Assembly (NCBI GenBank): GCA_963830065.1 | Contig: CAWHLA010000007.1 | Coordinates: forward strand, 62,001-126,000 | Source: JACCZR01 sp963830065 | GTDB lineage: Bacteria > Actinomycetota > Thermoleophilia > Solirubrobacterales > Thermoleophilaceae | Direction: 5' to 3' | DNA: 64,000 nucleotides | Shown: piece after piece, positions 11,663 through 20,628 of the stretch | How the letters are laid out: every line of letters begins with the position of its first letter | Position numbering within the stretch: position 1 is the stretch's first letter | Notes under the pieces: model-generated | The model's database searches: none | What the model was told of the DNA's origin: nothing | Seen by the model: only the letters and a program-made list of their open reading frames with translations | Made by a program: the position numbers and the translations under genes

Positions 11663-11713
11663 CAGGCGGGTGCGCACCTCGCTCCGAGGAGCCCGGGGGC
11701 AGCCAAAAGTTGT

Positions 11714-13000
11714 TCAGCCCAGCACGCGGCGCGTGTAGTCGTTCTCGAACCGCCGCTCGGGATCCAGCGAGTCGCGTACCGCGGCGAACCGGTCCCACTC
11801 CGGATAGCGCTGGCGCAGCGTGGCAGCCGACTGGTAGTGGCGCTTGCCCCAGTGTGGCCGGCCACCGAAGCCGTCCATCACCCGCTCCACGGCGCGGAAG
11901 TAGGTCTCGTACTCCATGCCCAGGTACTGGTGGATCGCGATGTAGCACGTGTCCCGACCGTGGGCGGTCGACAGAAACGCGTCGTCGCCGGCGGTGAAGC
12001 GCACCTCGATGGGGAACGTCACCGGCAGCCTCCGGTTCTCGACCAGGCCCATCACCGCCTCCACCGCCTCGCGCGCGTGCTCGCGCGGGATGGCGTACTC
12101 CATCTCGGTGAAGCGGACCGCGCGCCGCGTCGCGAACACCTTCCACGACCGGCCCACCTTCGTGGTGGGCGACGCGAGCTTGGGCAGCGTGGCATTGAGG
12201 AACGGGATCAGGCGCGGGAACGCCCGGCCCGTACGGGCGAAGGCGCCCACCACGGCGTTCTCGAACACGTACTCCTGGAGCCAGAGCTTGCGCTCGTCGA
12301 CCGCCTCGGGCGGCTCGTCGGAGCGCGTGCTCGAGCGGACGAGCGCGACGTCGGAGTAGGGGAAGACCCAGAACTCCCAGTGGTCGGTGCCGTCGATCAG
12401 CCCGTCCATCGCGTCCAGGGTCTCCCCCAGCGGCCGCGGCTCGTCGCGGCGGCGCAGGGTGAACAGCGGCACGGCTCGCAGGGTCAGCTCGGTGACGATT
12501 CCCAACGCCCCCAGCCCCACGCGGGCGGCCAGCAGCTCGTCACCTGACGAGATCTCGCGGACCTCGCCTCGCCCGTCCACCAGCCGCAGCGACTCCACCC
12601 GCGAGGACAGGTTCCCGAACGCCAGCCCGGTGCCGTGGGTGGCCGTGGCCAAGGCGCCTGCCAGCGCCTGGGTGTCGACGTCGCCCTGGTTCTCCAGCGC
12701 GAGGCCGCGGCCCTCCAGCGCCTCGCCCAGCGCGTTGATCGACGCCCCCGCCTGCGCCCGAACCAAGCCGGTCGACGGGTCGGCGTCGAGCACCGCGCCC
12801 ATCCCGGACAGGTCCACCATGACGCCGTCGGTGCAGGCGATGTCCGTGAACGAGTGGCCCGAGCCGACTGCCCGGGCCGGCACGCCGCGCTCGGCGGCGC
12901 CGCGAACCGCGCGGGCGACCTCGTCTTCGCTGCGCGGGCGCTCGATCGCCACCGGGGCGCAGACCTGCTGGCCGGCCCAGTTCGTCCAGCGCTCGGGCAC
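11714..13000 (-). CDS. FAD-linked sugar-lactone oxidase (D-arabinono-1,4-lactone oxidase type)
   Basis: 428 residues of the VAO/PCMH flavoprotein family. The N-terminal FAD domain contains PRSEDEVARAVRGAAERGVPARAVGSGHSFTD (first half shown in part by RAVGSGHSFTD), a GDVDTQALAGALATATHGTG segment and GLGALGIVTELTL. The C-terminal ALO domain ends with HWGKRHYQSA and the typical FENDYTRRVLG tail. Such enzymes oxidise aldono-lactones or sugar alcohols with oxygen or an acceptor, making hydrogen peroxide or reducing an electron carrier. I chose the GTG at 12998-13000 because the preceding gene stops at 13012. It is probably in an operon with the secreted dipeptidase upstream. Confidence 0.88.
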   Translation of the reverse strand: MPERWTNWAGQQVCAPVAIERPRSEDEVARAVRGAAERGVPARAVGSGHSFTDIACTDGVMVDLSGMGAVLDADPSTGLVRAQAGASINALGEALEGRGLALENQGDVDTQALAGALATATHGTGLAFGNLSSRVESLRLVDGRGEVREISSGDELLAARVGLGALGIVTELTLRAVPLFTLRRRDEPRPLGETLDAMDGLIDGTDHWEFWVFPYSDVALVRSSTRSDEPPEAVDERKLWLQEYVFENAVVGAFARTGRAFPRLIPFLNATLPKLASPTTKVGRSWKVFATRRAVRFTEMEYAIPREHAREAVEAVMGLVENRRLPVTFPIEVRFTAGDDAFLSTAHGRDTCYIAIHQYLGMEYETYFRAVERVMDGFGGRPHWGKRHYQSAATLRQRYPEWDRFAAVRDSLDPERRFENDYTRRVLG

Positions 13001-13011
13001 GACCCGAAGGT

Positions 13012-15138
13012 CTAGCGCAAGCCCGCGAGGCGCAGGTAGTTGCGGATGGTGCGGCGGTTCTTGGAGACGCCACGCGAGGCCAGGGCGACGAACCGCACCT
13101 TGCCGCGGCGCACCTTGTAGACGAACAGCCGGCGCCCTGCGACCCGGCGCACGTAGAGGCCGCGGCCGATCGACCGCGCCTTGCCGCGCAGGCGGCGCGA
13201 GCGCATGCCCGGGGCGATCCGCGAGGCACGGTGACCGCGGCCGGTGGTGGCCACCAGGCCGACCTTCGCCGAGCGGGTGAAGGCGGCCAGCGTCTTGGCG
13301 CGGCGGTTCTTGCGCCCGCCCACGCACCAGCGCCACACGCGGCCGTTGCGCCGCGCGGGCTGGCCCGCGCGGCGCAGCTGTGAGTTCGGCGACAGGCCGA
13401 TGCCGACGTTGTTCAGGCCGCGGCGGCTGAAGTTCACGTGCGGCGAGCGGCAACGGCGGGCGGGGATGCCCTCGGCGCGCTCCCACATCTGGAGGTAGGC
13501 CTCGGCGCCGCGGCCCATCTCGGTGTGGATCGCCTGGCCGCCGACCTTGCGCAGGTCCTCGACCCAGTCGGGGTAGAGGCCGTAGTGCGAGACGCCGTCG
13601 TTGTTGACGTCGTAGGTCCGCGTGCCGCTGCGCTGGCGGTCGACGATGGTGCCGCCGATTGCCCGGAACGGGTAGCGCACGGGGTTGGACCCGTTGTTGG
13701 GCCGCTTGCCCGCCGCCGAGCTGAAGCCGTTGAGGTCGGAGCCGAAGCCAAAGCCGAAGAAGTGCTTGGGGCTGCGGTACTTGCGGATCGTCTGCCAGTC
13801 CTTGACGAACTCCGCGGAGTTGTTGTCCGACGGCGTCACAACCCCGCCCAGGTTGTAGATCCGCGGGTAGCTCTCCTCGTCCGCCCAGGAGTGGCTGGAG
13901 ATCACCCCGGAGTAGCGCTGGGACTCCAGCAGCGACAGCGCGTGCTTGCGCGCCGCGACGCTGAGGTGGTCGACGTCGACGATCATGTCCTTCTGAACCA
14001 TCCGGCGGATCAGGTGCTCGCCGAGGTCGCTCAACCCGCGCACGTTGCAGTGCGGCTGGGCCGGGTAGATCGGCGTCACCCCGGGCGGCAGGTAGAGCGC
14101 CAGGGCCTTGCCGAGCAGGGCGTCACGACCGGTGCCGGGACCCACCTCCTGCGGCTGGTCGTGCGACTTGCCGTCGCAGGTCTCGATCTGCCAGAAGCGG
14201 CCCGTCTGCCGACGGTTGGCGGCGTTGATCGCGATGCCGAGGGTCCCGGCGTCCATGGCCACCCCGGCGAGACCGTTGTCGAACTTGTTCACCAACTCGA
14301 GGTCGCGGACGCCGGCCCGGTGCATCTCGTCCAGCCGCTGGTCGATCTGCTGCTTGTTGCAGGCCGGGGTGTCGTTGGAGAGGAAGCAGTCGAACAGCGA
14401 GGACACCTCGATGCCCAGCACCACCGCGAGCTTGCCCTGGTTGATCACCTTGCGGGCCTCGAAGGGGTCCTTGACGATCTTCAGCCAGCCCTTGCCCGGG
14501 CCGCCGGACTTGCGATCGATGTAGCTCTGCAGCTCGCGGATGCGCCGCAGCTGCAGGCGCACGCTGTTCATCTCGTTGCAGCTGTTCTTCTTGAGCGGGT
14601 AGACCTCGCACAGCTGCTGGTTGTCCACCAGCAGGTTGACCATCAGCCGCAGCCCGCCGCGCCAGGAGCGCTCCAGCCAGCGGTAGTAGACCTGCTCGTG
14701 GGTGAGCGACTCAGGGCGCGGCCAGCCCCTGAAGTTCGGCCAGCCGCTGTTGTCGTGCGTGCCGAGAGGGCTGCCGGTGGAGAGGATGTTCTCCAGCACC
14801 GCTCCCGCGCCGTTGCCGGCGTGGTCGGGGCAGTCGCGCAGCGCGACCGCGATGCCGCGTTCGTCCCAGGGCTTGCCGCACCGCACGCGTCCCCCCAGGA
14901 ACTCGAAGGCCATCGCGTGCAGGTGGCCCTCCAACAGGCCGGTGACCTCGGTGTAGGAGGTGCTCCCCTTGCCCGGTGTGCCCCTGACGTTGAGCTCGGC
15001 CTCGGGACCGGCCGCGGCGATGGCCTCGGCCTCGCGGTTGGCCGGCTTCGTGCCGGGGTGGCCCGCGTATGCCGCGGGGGCCAAGACCAGCATCATCAGG
15101 AAGAGGACCCCTGCCGGGCCCAGGCACCGTCTCCTCAC
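13012..15138 (-). CDS. Secreted M19-like (membrane dipeptidase) amidohydrolase with basic C-terminus
   Basis: 708 residues with a signal peptide (positively charged start, then GVLFLMMLVLAPAAYA, cleavage near residue 25). The central region resembles peptidase M19/renal dipeptidase: GHLHAM (His72/His74, an HxH where M19 usually has HxD), VDVDHLS, VISSHSWADE and FGFGSDLNGF as the later metal/substrate motifs. After about residue 585 comes a C-terminal extension rich in Arg, with repeats such as VRRVAGRRLFVYKVRRGKVRFV that resemble small beta-strand repeats for surface or wall binding. It is presumably exported and hydrolyses dipeptides or a related amide. The HxH site and large inserts make the exact activity uncertain. 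Confidence 0.75.
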   Translation of the reverse strand: MRRRCLGPAGVLFLMMLVLAPAAYAGHPGTKPANREAEAIAAAGPEAELNVRGTPGKGSTSYTEVTGLLEGHLHAMAFEFLGGRVRCGKPWDERGIAVALRDCPDHAGNGAGAVLENILSTGSPLGTHDNSGWPNFRGWPRPESLTHEQVYYRWLERSWRGGLRLMVNLLVDNQQLCEVYPLKKNSCNEMNSVRLQLRRIRELQSYIDRKSGGPGKGWLKIVKDPFEARKVINQGKLAVVLGIEVSSLFDCFLSNDTPACNKQQIDQRLDEMHRAGVRDLELVNKFDNGLAGVAMDAGTLGIAINAANRRQTGRFWQIETCDGKSHDQPQEVGPGTGRDALLGKALALYLPPGVTPIYPAQPHCNVRGLSDLGEHLIRRMVQKDMIVDVDHLSVAARKHALSLLESQRYSGVISSHSWADEESYPRIYNLGGVVTPSDNNSAEFVKDWQTIRKYRSPKHFFGFGFGSDLNGFSSAAGKRPNNGSNPVRYPFRAIGGTIVDRQRSGTRTYDVNNDGVSHYGLYPDWVEDLRKVGGQAIHTEMGRGAEAYLQMWERAEGIPARRCRSPHVNFSRRGLNNVGIGLSPNSQLRRAGQPARRNGRVWRWCVGGRKNRRAKTLAAFTRSAKVGLVATTGRGHRASRIAPGMRSRRLRGKARSIGRGLYVRRVAGRRLFVYKVRRGKVRFVALASRGVSKNRRTIRNYLRLAGLR

Positions 15139-15193
15139 ACGACGATGGTAAGCGCGATTCGCGCCGGCGGCTAGCGGAACCGCTGAGCCGGCG

Positions 15194-16201
15194 CTACTTC
15201 GAGGCCGCTGCTTCGGCGGCGGCCTCCATCTTTGCCGGGTCGCCCTCCCAGTGGGCCTCGGCGTCGATCGGCCGGTCGCGCAGGTAGGCCTCAGCGTCCA
15301 GCGCGGCGGCGCAGCCGGTCCCGGCCGCGGTCACGGCCTGGCGGTAGGTGTGGTCGGTGAGGTCGCCCGCGGCGAACACGCCGGTCAGGTTGGTCTTCGT
15401 CGAGCGGCCCTCGACCAGCACGTAGCCGTTCTCGTCGGTGTCGATCTGATCGGAGACCAGGTGCGAGTTGGGCTTGTGGCCGATGGCCACGAAGGCGCCG
15501 TCGATCTCCAGCGTGCGGTCCTGGCCGCCGTCGGTGTGCGACAGCACCGCGGTGCTCAGGCTGCCGTCCTCGCCCGGCTCGAAGCGGTCGACCACGTACG
15601 GCGTGACCAGCTCGATGTTGTCCGCCTCGCGGGCGCGGTCGAGCATGATCGCCGAGGCGCGGAAATCGTCACGGCGATGCACGACCTTCACGTCCTTGGC
15701 GAACTTGGCCAGAAAGGTGGCGTCCTCCATCGCGGTGTCCCCGCCGCCGACCACGATCGTCGGCTTGTCGCGGAAGAAGGCGGCGTCGCAGGTGGCGCAG
15801 TAGGAGACGCCCTTTGCCGCGAGCTCCTCCTCCCCCGGCACGCCCAGCTTGCTCGGCTCGGCGCCCATGGCCAGGATCACCGCGCGGGCGCGGATCTCCT
15901 CGCCGCCCACGTGGATCACGTGGGTGCCACCGTCCTGGGAAAGCTCGATCTTGCTGGCCTCGTCGGTGATGAAGCGGGTCCCGAAGCGCTCGGCCTGGTC
16001 GCGGAACTCCTGCATCATCTCCGGCCCCATCACGCCGTCGCGGTAGCCGGGATAGTTCTCGACGTCGGTGGTGTTCTGAAGCAGACCACCCCACAGGAAG
16101 CCCTCGATCACCAGCGGCTCGAGGTCCGCGCGCGCGGTGTACAGCGCGGCTGTGTAGCCGGCCGGTCCGCTTCCCACGATTACGACGTTCTCTGTCTTCA
16201 A
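15194..16201 (-). CDS. trxB: Thioredoxin reductase
   Basis: 335 residues. FAD-binding VGSGPAGYTAALY near residues 9-21, the redox-active CATC at Cys135/Cys138, the NADPH-binding VVGGGDTAMEDA and the C-terminal FAD motif TGVFAAGDLTDHTYRQAVTAAGTGCAAALDAE (in part) are all present. It transfers electrons from NADPH to thioredoxin in the cytoplasm. The start codon is TTG at 16199-16201, overlapping the stop of the flippase-like gene as TTGA, so translation is probably coupled. No thioredoxin gene is adjacent, unlike many actinobacteria where trxB and trxA are neighbours. Confidence 0.95.
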   Translation of the reverse strand: MKTENVVIVGSGPAGYTAALYTARADLEPLVIEGFLWGGLLQNTTDVENYPGYRDGVMGPEMMQEFRDQAERFGTRFITDEASKIELSQDGGTHVIHVGGEEIRARAVILAMGAEPSKLGVPGEEELAAKGVSYCATCDAAFFRDKPTIVVGGGDTAMEDATFLAKFAKDVKVVHRRDDFRASAIMLDRAREADNIELVTPYVVDRFEPGEDGSLSTAVLSHTDGGQDRTLEIDGAFVAIGHKPNSHLVSDQIDTDENGYVLVEGRSTKTNLTGVFAAGDLTDHTYRQAVTAAGTGCAAALDAEAYLRDRPIDAEAHWEGDPAKMEAAAEAAASK

Positions 16202-17343
16202 GTGGCCTCCGCCTTTACTTTACTTTCTGAAGTATAGCCCTCCGCCTCCCATTCGTGCACGGTGCGCCGGAGCGCGAAGAACGCCGCGATCCCCGGCGGG
16301 ATCGGCAGCCAGAAGGCGATGATCCGGTAGGTCAGCACGGCGGGGAAGACGACGGCGTTGTCGACCCCGAACAGCGCGAAGGCGGCGATCATCCCGGCGT
16401 CCACCGGCCCCGCCCCGCCCGCGGGCGAGGGGATCAGGTTCGCCGCCATCCCGACGAAGAAGCCCTGGATGAGCACCGCGATGGGCACGTCGCCGCCGAA
16501 CGCCTCGAAGCTCGCCCACAGCGTGGTGATCTGCGCCGCCCAGAAGCCGATCGCGCCGCCGATCGCCACCGCGCCGCGCTGCGGATGGCGGACGTAGGCG
16601 ATGGCCGTCCGGAGGCCGCGGGCCACCGTGGCGGGCCCCGCCGCCAGCTTCGCCCCGATCCGCGCCGCGTGCGGGTGGTCGCTCACCTTGCGGATGCGCC
16701 GCTCCACGTCTCCGGGGATGAGCGCCACCAGGGCGAGGACGAAGATGACCGCGCCGGCCACCGCGGCGGGCACGATCGTGCCGCCGGCGGGGTTGTCGCC
16801 CGGCAGCACGCCGGTGCGCAGCAGCACGCCGAACAGCACGAGCGAGCCGAGGTAGACCGAGTACATCAGCGCGAGGAAGGCGACCATCCGGCTCGCCGAC
16901 CGCCTGCGCTCCATGCCCGCCTTGCGCAGCGCCCAGTAGGTCAGGGCGATGCCGCCGGCACCGCCCGCCGAGAAGATGCGGGTGGCGGCCAGGCCGGCGA
17001 GGTTGATCTGCAGAGAGGCCTTGATGTTCAGCCGTCGGGTGACCTGCGGGTCTCCCCCGGCGATGACCCCGTGGAAGAGCATCACGTAGGCGAAGAAGCC
17101 GGCGACGGTCGCCGCGATCGCGACGACCACCCAGTACCACTTCGCGCTGTCGATCCGGTCCAGGCTTCCCTCGAGGCCCACCACCTGGGGGAACAGCACG
17201 TAGATGGCCACCACCGCGAGGACGATGGTTAGGGCGCCCGAGGCGAGCTTGCGGCGGTCGTGGAGGAGGGTCTGGACCCGCGAGACCTCCGCTTCCTCCG
17301 CGAGGGCCTCGTCGCGCTCGCTGGCGGTGTCCACCGAGCTCAC
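16198..17343 (-). CDS. UPF0104/LPG-synthase-like flippase-domain membrane protein
   Basis: 381 residues with about eight hydrophobic segments after a 40-residue charged cytoplasmic N-terminus. It matches the lysylphosphatidylglycerol-synthase transmembrane/flippase-like family: TRIFSAGGAGGIALTYWAL in the middle and GMAANLIPSPAGGAGPVDAG near the end. Members move or modify lipids in the cytoplasmic membrane. The start is GTG at 17341-17343, overlapping the PAP2 gene stop as GTGA, and the end overlaps trxB. The tight PAP2-flippase-trxB order suggests one operon with a lipid-linked function for the first two genes. Confidence 0.82.
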   Translation of the reverse strand: MSSVDTASERDEALAEEAEVSRVQTLLHDRRKLASGALTIVLAVVAIYVLFPQVVGLEGSLDRIDSAKWYWVVVAIAATVAGFFAYVMLFHGVIAGGDPQVTRRLNIKASLQINLAGLAATRIFSAGGAGGIALTYWALRKAGMERRRSASRMVAFLALMYSVYLGSLVLFGVLLRTGVLPGDNPAGGTIVPAAVAGAVIFVLALVALIPGDVERRIRKVSDHPHAARIGAKLAAGPATVARGLRTAIAYVRHPQRGAVAIGGAIGFWAAQITTLWASFEAFGGDVPIAVLIQGFFVGMAANLIPSPAGGAGPVDAGMIAAFALFGVDNAVVFPAVLTYRIIAFWLPIPPGIAAFFALRRTVHEWEAEGYTSESKVKAEAT

Positions 17344-18245
17344 GGGGACAGCCTCGCCAGGCCGTCGGACACCGCGACGCCGGCCGACTGGAAGTGCGGG
17401 GCCGCGCGCACGATGCCCTCGGCGAGGGCAAAGCCGGCGATCAGGTCGACCACGTAGTGCTCGCCCAGATAGATCAGCCCGAACCCCAGCGTGAGCGCAT
17501 AGGCCCACGCCGCCGCGCCCTGACGGGGTCCCACCCGCTGAAGAAGGCGGGCGGCCATCACCGAAGTACCGAAATGAAGCGACGGCATCGCAGCAAAAGG
17601 ATTCCCCTCAAGCGAACTGTAAAGCGGCTTCCAGGCCCGTCCCCAGACGCGTTCTCCGGTCTCGGCCATGATGCGCCGGACCGGCGCCATGTTGCCGTTC
17701 TTCCCCGCCCACCAGGGCGGCGCGGTGGGCACCGTCCAGTAGACGACGCAGCCCAGGTCGAAGCACGCGCTCATCAGCGCGGCGGAGCTCGGGTAGAGCT
17801 TGCGGTGGCGCAGGAGCAGGTAGGCCATCGCCCCGTGGGGCACGGCGAACCAGCTCCAGTGCACCGCCGACAGGAACAGGTCGTGGGGCTGGATCTCGCC
17901 CGGGCGCCCGAGCGCCCGCTGGAGGCGCAGGGTGGGCTCCTCCCCCGCCCCGATCACGCGATCGGCCTGGATCGGATAGTCGACGTGGACGCGCTCGGCG
18001 AACGCGACCGGGTCGTCGTCGGGCATGTCGAAGTGCGCGAAGTAGGCCCACATCTGAAGCGCGTAGATCCCCGCGTCGCGCAGGCGCGTGCGGGGAGCTG
18101 CGATCGCGAGCGCCGCGGGCGCCTGGTAAGAGAGGACGGTTACGGCGGGGGCTGGAAGCCTCAGTCGGCGACGCAGCAGCGGGGTGGCCACTCCGATCGC
18201 CACGGCGCCCCAGGCGAGCGTCCGTAGCGCACGCGAGCTCCGCAC
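17340..18245 (-). CDS. PAP2/AUR1-like membrane phosphatase or phosphotransferase
   Basis: 301 residues with several membrane segments and a C-terminal phosphatase signature: MPSLHFGTSVMAARL and, 40 residues later, GLIYLGEHYVVDLIAG. These are the C2 and C3 motifs of PAP2 enzymes (Ser-His and His-x5-Asp). The GEHYVVD form and overall layout resemble the inositol-phosphotransferase (AUR1/Ipt) branch. It could dephosphorylate a lipid phosphate or transfer a head group on the outer face of the membrane. Start is GTG at 18243-18245. It overlaps the flippase-like gene by 4 bp, which supports a joint role in lipid handling. Confidence 0.85.
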   Translation of the reverse strand: MRSSRALRTLAWGAVAIGVATPLLRRRLRLPAPAVTVLSYQAPAALAIAAPRTRLRDAGIYALQMWAYFAHFDMPDDDPVAFAERVHVDYPIQADRVIGAGEEPTLRLQRALGRPGEIQPHDLFLSAVHWSWFAVPHGAMAYLLLRHRKLYPSSAALMSACFDLGCVVYWTVPTAPPWWAGKNGNMAPVRRIMAETGERVWGRAWKPLYSSLEGNPFAAMPSLHFGTSVMAARLLQRVGPRQGAAAWAYALTLGFGLIYLGEHYVVDLIAGFALAEGIVRAAPHFQSAGVAVSDGLARLSP

Positions 18246-18258
18246 AACGCTGGCGAGG

Positions 18259-19956
18259 CTACGCGACGGTCGCGACGGTCGCGACGTTGAGCGGCGCCGT
18301 TTCTGCGATGCGCCCGGGCATCATCTCCTCGGGCGGGGGCAGGGTGATGCCCAGCATCGACATGCGGCGCTTGAGCGTGGTGTACGCGTAGCCGTAGATC
18401 TCCGACGAGTGGTAGCCGTAGCTGAGGAAGTCCGAGGCGTCGTCGGCGTAGGGCGGCACGAACACGTAGGCCGCCTTGGGAACCAGGTCGAGCACCACGT
18501 CCTCGATCGTCTGGCGGTGGCGGGAGTCCTCGGCCACCGCGTCGCTGAGGAAGCGCATGCCGAAGGCGATGTGGCGGTGCTCGTCGCGTTCCACCAGCCC
18601 GAAGCCCTCGACGAAGCCGGGGTACATCCCGTGGTCGTCGAACCACTCGCGGATGAACTTCTGGCCGGTGACGGCCAGGAACCCCTCCACGACCATGTGG
18701 TACGTCGCGATCCCCTCGACGAACAGGTCCAGGTCGTCGGGGCGCGCCTTGAGCTGCTCGGCCGTCTCGCGCAGGCCCTCGTCGAACACCTGGCGCCAGG
18801 GCGTCATCAGACCCGCCTCCATCTCCTGCATGCGCGCGCGGAAGGTCTCGCCGTCGAGCGCCATCACCTCGGCGCCGAACCGGTCGAAGAAGGCGGCGTG
18901 GCGGGCCTCGTCCACCAGCTGGGTGGCCAGGAACATCTCGATCTCGCCCGACGGCGCCGCCATCAGGAAGGGCGCCAGGTCCGCCGTCACCCGCTCCTCG
19001 CCGACGTAGAACGCGCCGATGCTCCACAGAGTGCTCTCCTGCGCGTGCGTCGTGGTGGTCAGCCATTGCTCGCGGTCGCGGGAGAAGTCGAGCTCGGTGG
19101 CCTTCCAGTTCTGGCGCTCCCACAGCGCGTAGAGCTGGCGGTGGTCCATCAGCTGGCCGCTCGTCGGCGCGTATCCGCCCGCGCGCCTCTCCTGCACAGC
19201 CCGCTGGCGCTCCTCGCGGTCGAGCTCGGGCCCGTCGCGGCCCTGCCCGCGGTCGATCCAGCGGCCGAGCAGGGAGATGGGCCAGATGTCGCCCTCGACC
19301 TCGATGATCCGGTCCTGCATCGCCTCGGTCGGGGTGAGCTCGCCCGCCGCCAGGCGCTGGTAGCCCTCGCCGGACACACGCGCGGTGCCGGCCACGCCCC
19401 AGGGTGGGGCCTCGCGGGAGACCTCCAGGCGCTCGCCGTCGTTCACGGTCACGTACCAGTCGCCCTCGCCGGTCACCGAGTAGTGCACGGCGAAGCGGTG
19501 CCCTCGGGTCCAATCGGGGCTCACGACCCACGGCAGCGAGCGGTACAGCAGGTCGGGCTCGAGCCGGCCCCCCGCGCGGGCGACCTCGCCCATGTCCAGC
19601 GGCCCGTTGCTCATCTGACGCAGCTTCAGTGCCTTCAGCCGGCTGCCGCTCACCCGGACCTTGCCCGTGACGGCCAGCTTCAGCGGGCTGGCGTTGCCGG
19701 CGGCCAGCTCCACCAGCTCGCGCGGGCCGCACCTCAGCCGGAAGTCGACCGCGCCGTCCTCGCCCGGCTCCACGCGCGCGCGCCCGTCAGACACCGACAC
19801 CCGCCAGGTGCCCGTGCCATCCACGTCCAGCTGGTAGGCCAGCGTGTCGTCGATTCGCGCGGCGGCGGCCGGCAGCCCCATGACCACCAGCTGCGCTCCC
19901 AGCTCCGGGTCGTCGGCGGCCAGCCGCTCGAGCAACTGCGTCGTGGGGTCGGCCAT
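18259..19956 (-). CDS. SCP2-SCP2-R2lox fusion: diiron ligand-binding oxidase with two sterol-carrier-like domains
   Basis: 565 residues. Residues ~1-130 and ~135-235 are two SCP2-like segments, each with the VDFRLRCGPRELVELAAG / ARVSGEGYQRLAAGELTPTEA pattern. Residues ~265-540 form a ferritin-like diiron domain matching R2-like ligand-binding oxidase: Glu320 with Val323 (GEERVT), Glu350/His353 (DEARH), Tyr419 with Glu424 (YHMVVE) and Glu459/His462 (DEHRH). The Val (+3) and Tyr (-5) positions equal those that form the Val-Tyr ether cross-link in characterised R2lox. R2lox binds a long-chain fatty-acid-like ligand at a Mn/Fe site; its reaction is not settled. The SCP2 domains may present a lipid. 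Starts at ATG, 1 bp before the next gene downstream of the MBL gene. Confidence 0.85.
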   Translation of the reverse strand: MADPTTQLLERLAADDPELGAQLVVMGLPAAAARIDDTLAYQLDVDGTGTWRVSVSDGRARVEPGEDGAVDFRLRCGPRELVELAAGNASPLKLAVTGKVRVSGSRLKALKLRQMSNGPLDMGEVARAGGRLEPDLLYRSLPWVVSPDWTRGHRFAVHYSVTGEGDWYVTVNDGERLEVSREAPPWGVAGTARVSGEGYQRLAAGELTPTEAMQDRIIEVEGDIWPISLLGRWIDRGQGRDGPELDREERQRAVQERRAGGYAPTSGQLMDHRQLYALWERQNWKATELDFSRDREQWLTTTTHAQESTLWSIGAFYVGEERVTADLAPFLMAAPSGEIEMFLATQLVDEARHAAFFDRFGAEVMALDGETFRARMQEMEAGLMTPWRQVFDEGLRETAEQLKARPDDLDLFVEGIATYHMVVEGFLAVTGQKFIREWFDDHGMYPGFVEGFGLVERDEHRHIAFGMRFLSDAVAEDSRHRQTIEDVVLDLVPKAAYVFVPPYADDASDFLSYGYHSSEIYGYAYTTLKRRMSMLGITLPPPEEMMPGRIAETAPLNVATVATVA

Positions 19957-20607
19957 CTAGGCCGCGCGCTCCAGGATCTGGACCTCGACCGGGGCCTTCT
20001 CGGCGAACTCGCGGGCGTCGTGCTCGCTGCCGATGTGCTCGCCCCAGTGCATCGGGACCGCGACGCGCGGCTGGATCCGGCGGGCGGCCTCGGCCGCCTC
20101 GGGAGCTGTCATGACGTAGGTGCCACTCACGGGGAGAAGGGCGATGTCGACCCCCGCGACGTCGTCCATCTCGGGGATCACGTCGGTGTCGCCGGAATGG
20201 TAAAGCCGTTGCCCGCGGACATTCACCTCGAAGCCGATCCAGCCCGCCTCGCGCGGGTGGAAGAGCCGTCCCTCGGCGTCGCGCTTGGAGGTGTTGTAGG
20301 CAGCCACCGCGGCCACGCCCACGCCGGGCACCAGCTCGTGTTCGAGGTCGTCGCCCGGCCCCAGCGACAGCACCCGACCACCGGCCCGCTCGGCCACCGC
20401 CGCCGGGGCGAGCATCCAGGTGTCGCGATGCGAGAGCAGCTCGATGTCGCGCGGGGAGAAGTGGTCGTAGTGCCCGTGGGTGATCAGGATCAGGTCGGCC
20501 GGCGGCGAGTCCGCGGGAACCCGGTAGGGGTCGATGTACACGTACGAGCGCCCGACCCTGATCCGGAAGCCCGAGTGGCCGAGCCACTCGACCAGCTCGA
20601 GCAGCAT
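19957..20607 (-). CDS. UlaG-like MBL-fold metal-dependent hydrolase
   Basis: 216 residues of the compact MBL family that includes L-ascorbate-6-phosphate lactonase UlaG and UPF0173. Metal motifs are ITHGHYDHFSP (HxHxDH), YHSGDTDVIPE and a C-terminal PMHWGEH. A long open extension upstream overlaps the enoyl-CoA hydratase on the other strand and is not coding; I chose the ATG at 20605-20607. Its stop abuts the start of the R2lox fusion gene, so the two are co-transcribed. Substrate unknown. The intergenic gap to the divergent hydratase is only 21 bp. Confidence 0.85.
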   Translation of the reverse strand: MLLELVEWLGHSGFRIRVGRSYVYIDPYRVPADSPPADLILITHGHYDHFSPRDIELLSHRDTWMLAPAAVAERAGGRVLSLGPGDDLEHELVPGVGVAAVAAYNTSKRDAEGRLFHPREAGWIGFEVNVRGQRLYHSGDTDVIPEMDDVAGVDIALLPVSGTYVMTAPEAAEAARRIQPRVAVPMHWGEHIGSEHDAREFAEKAPVEVQILERAA

Positions 20608-20628
20608 TGACGTAGCGTACGGCTCCTC

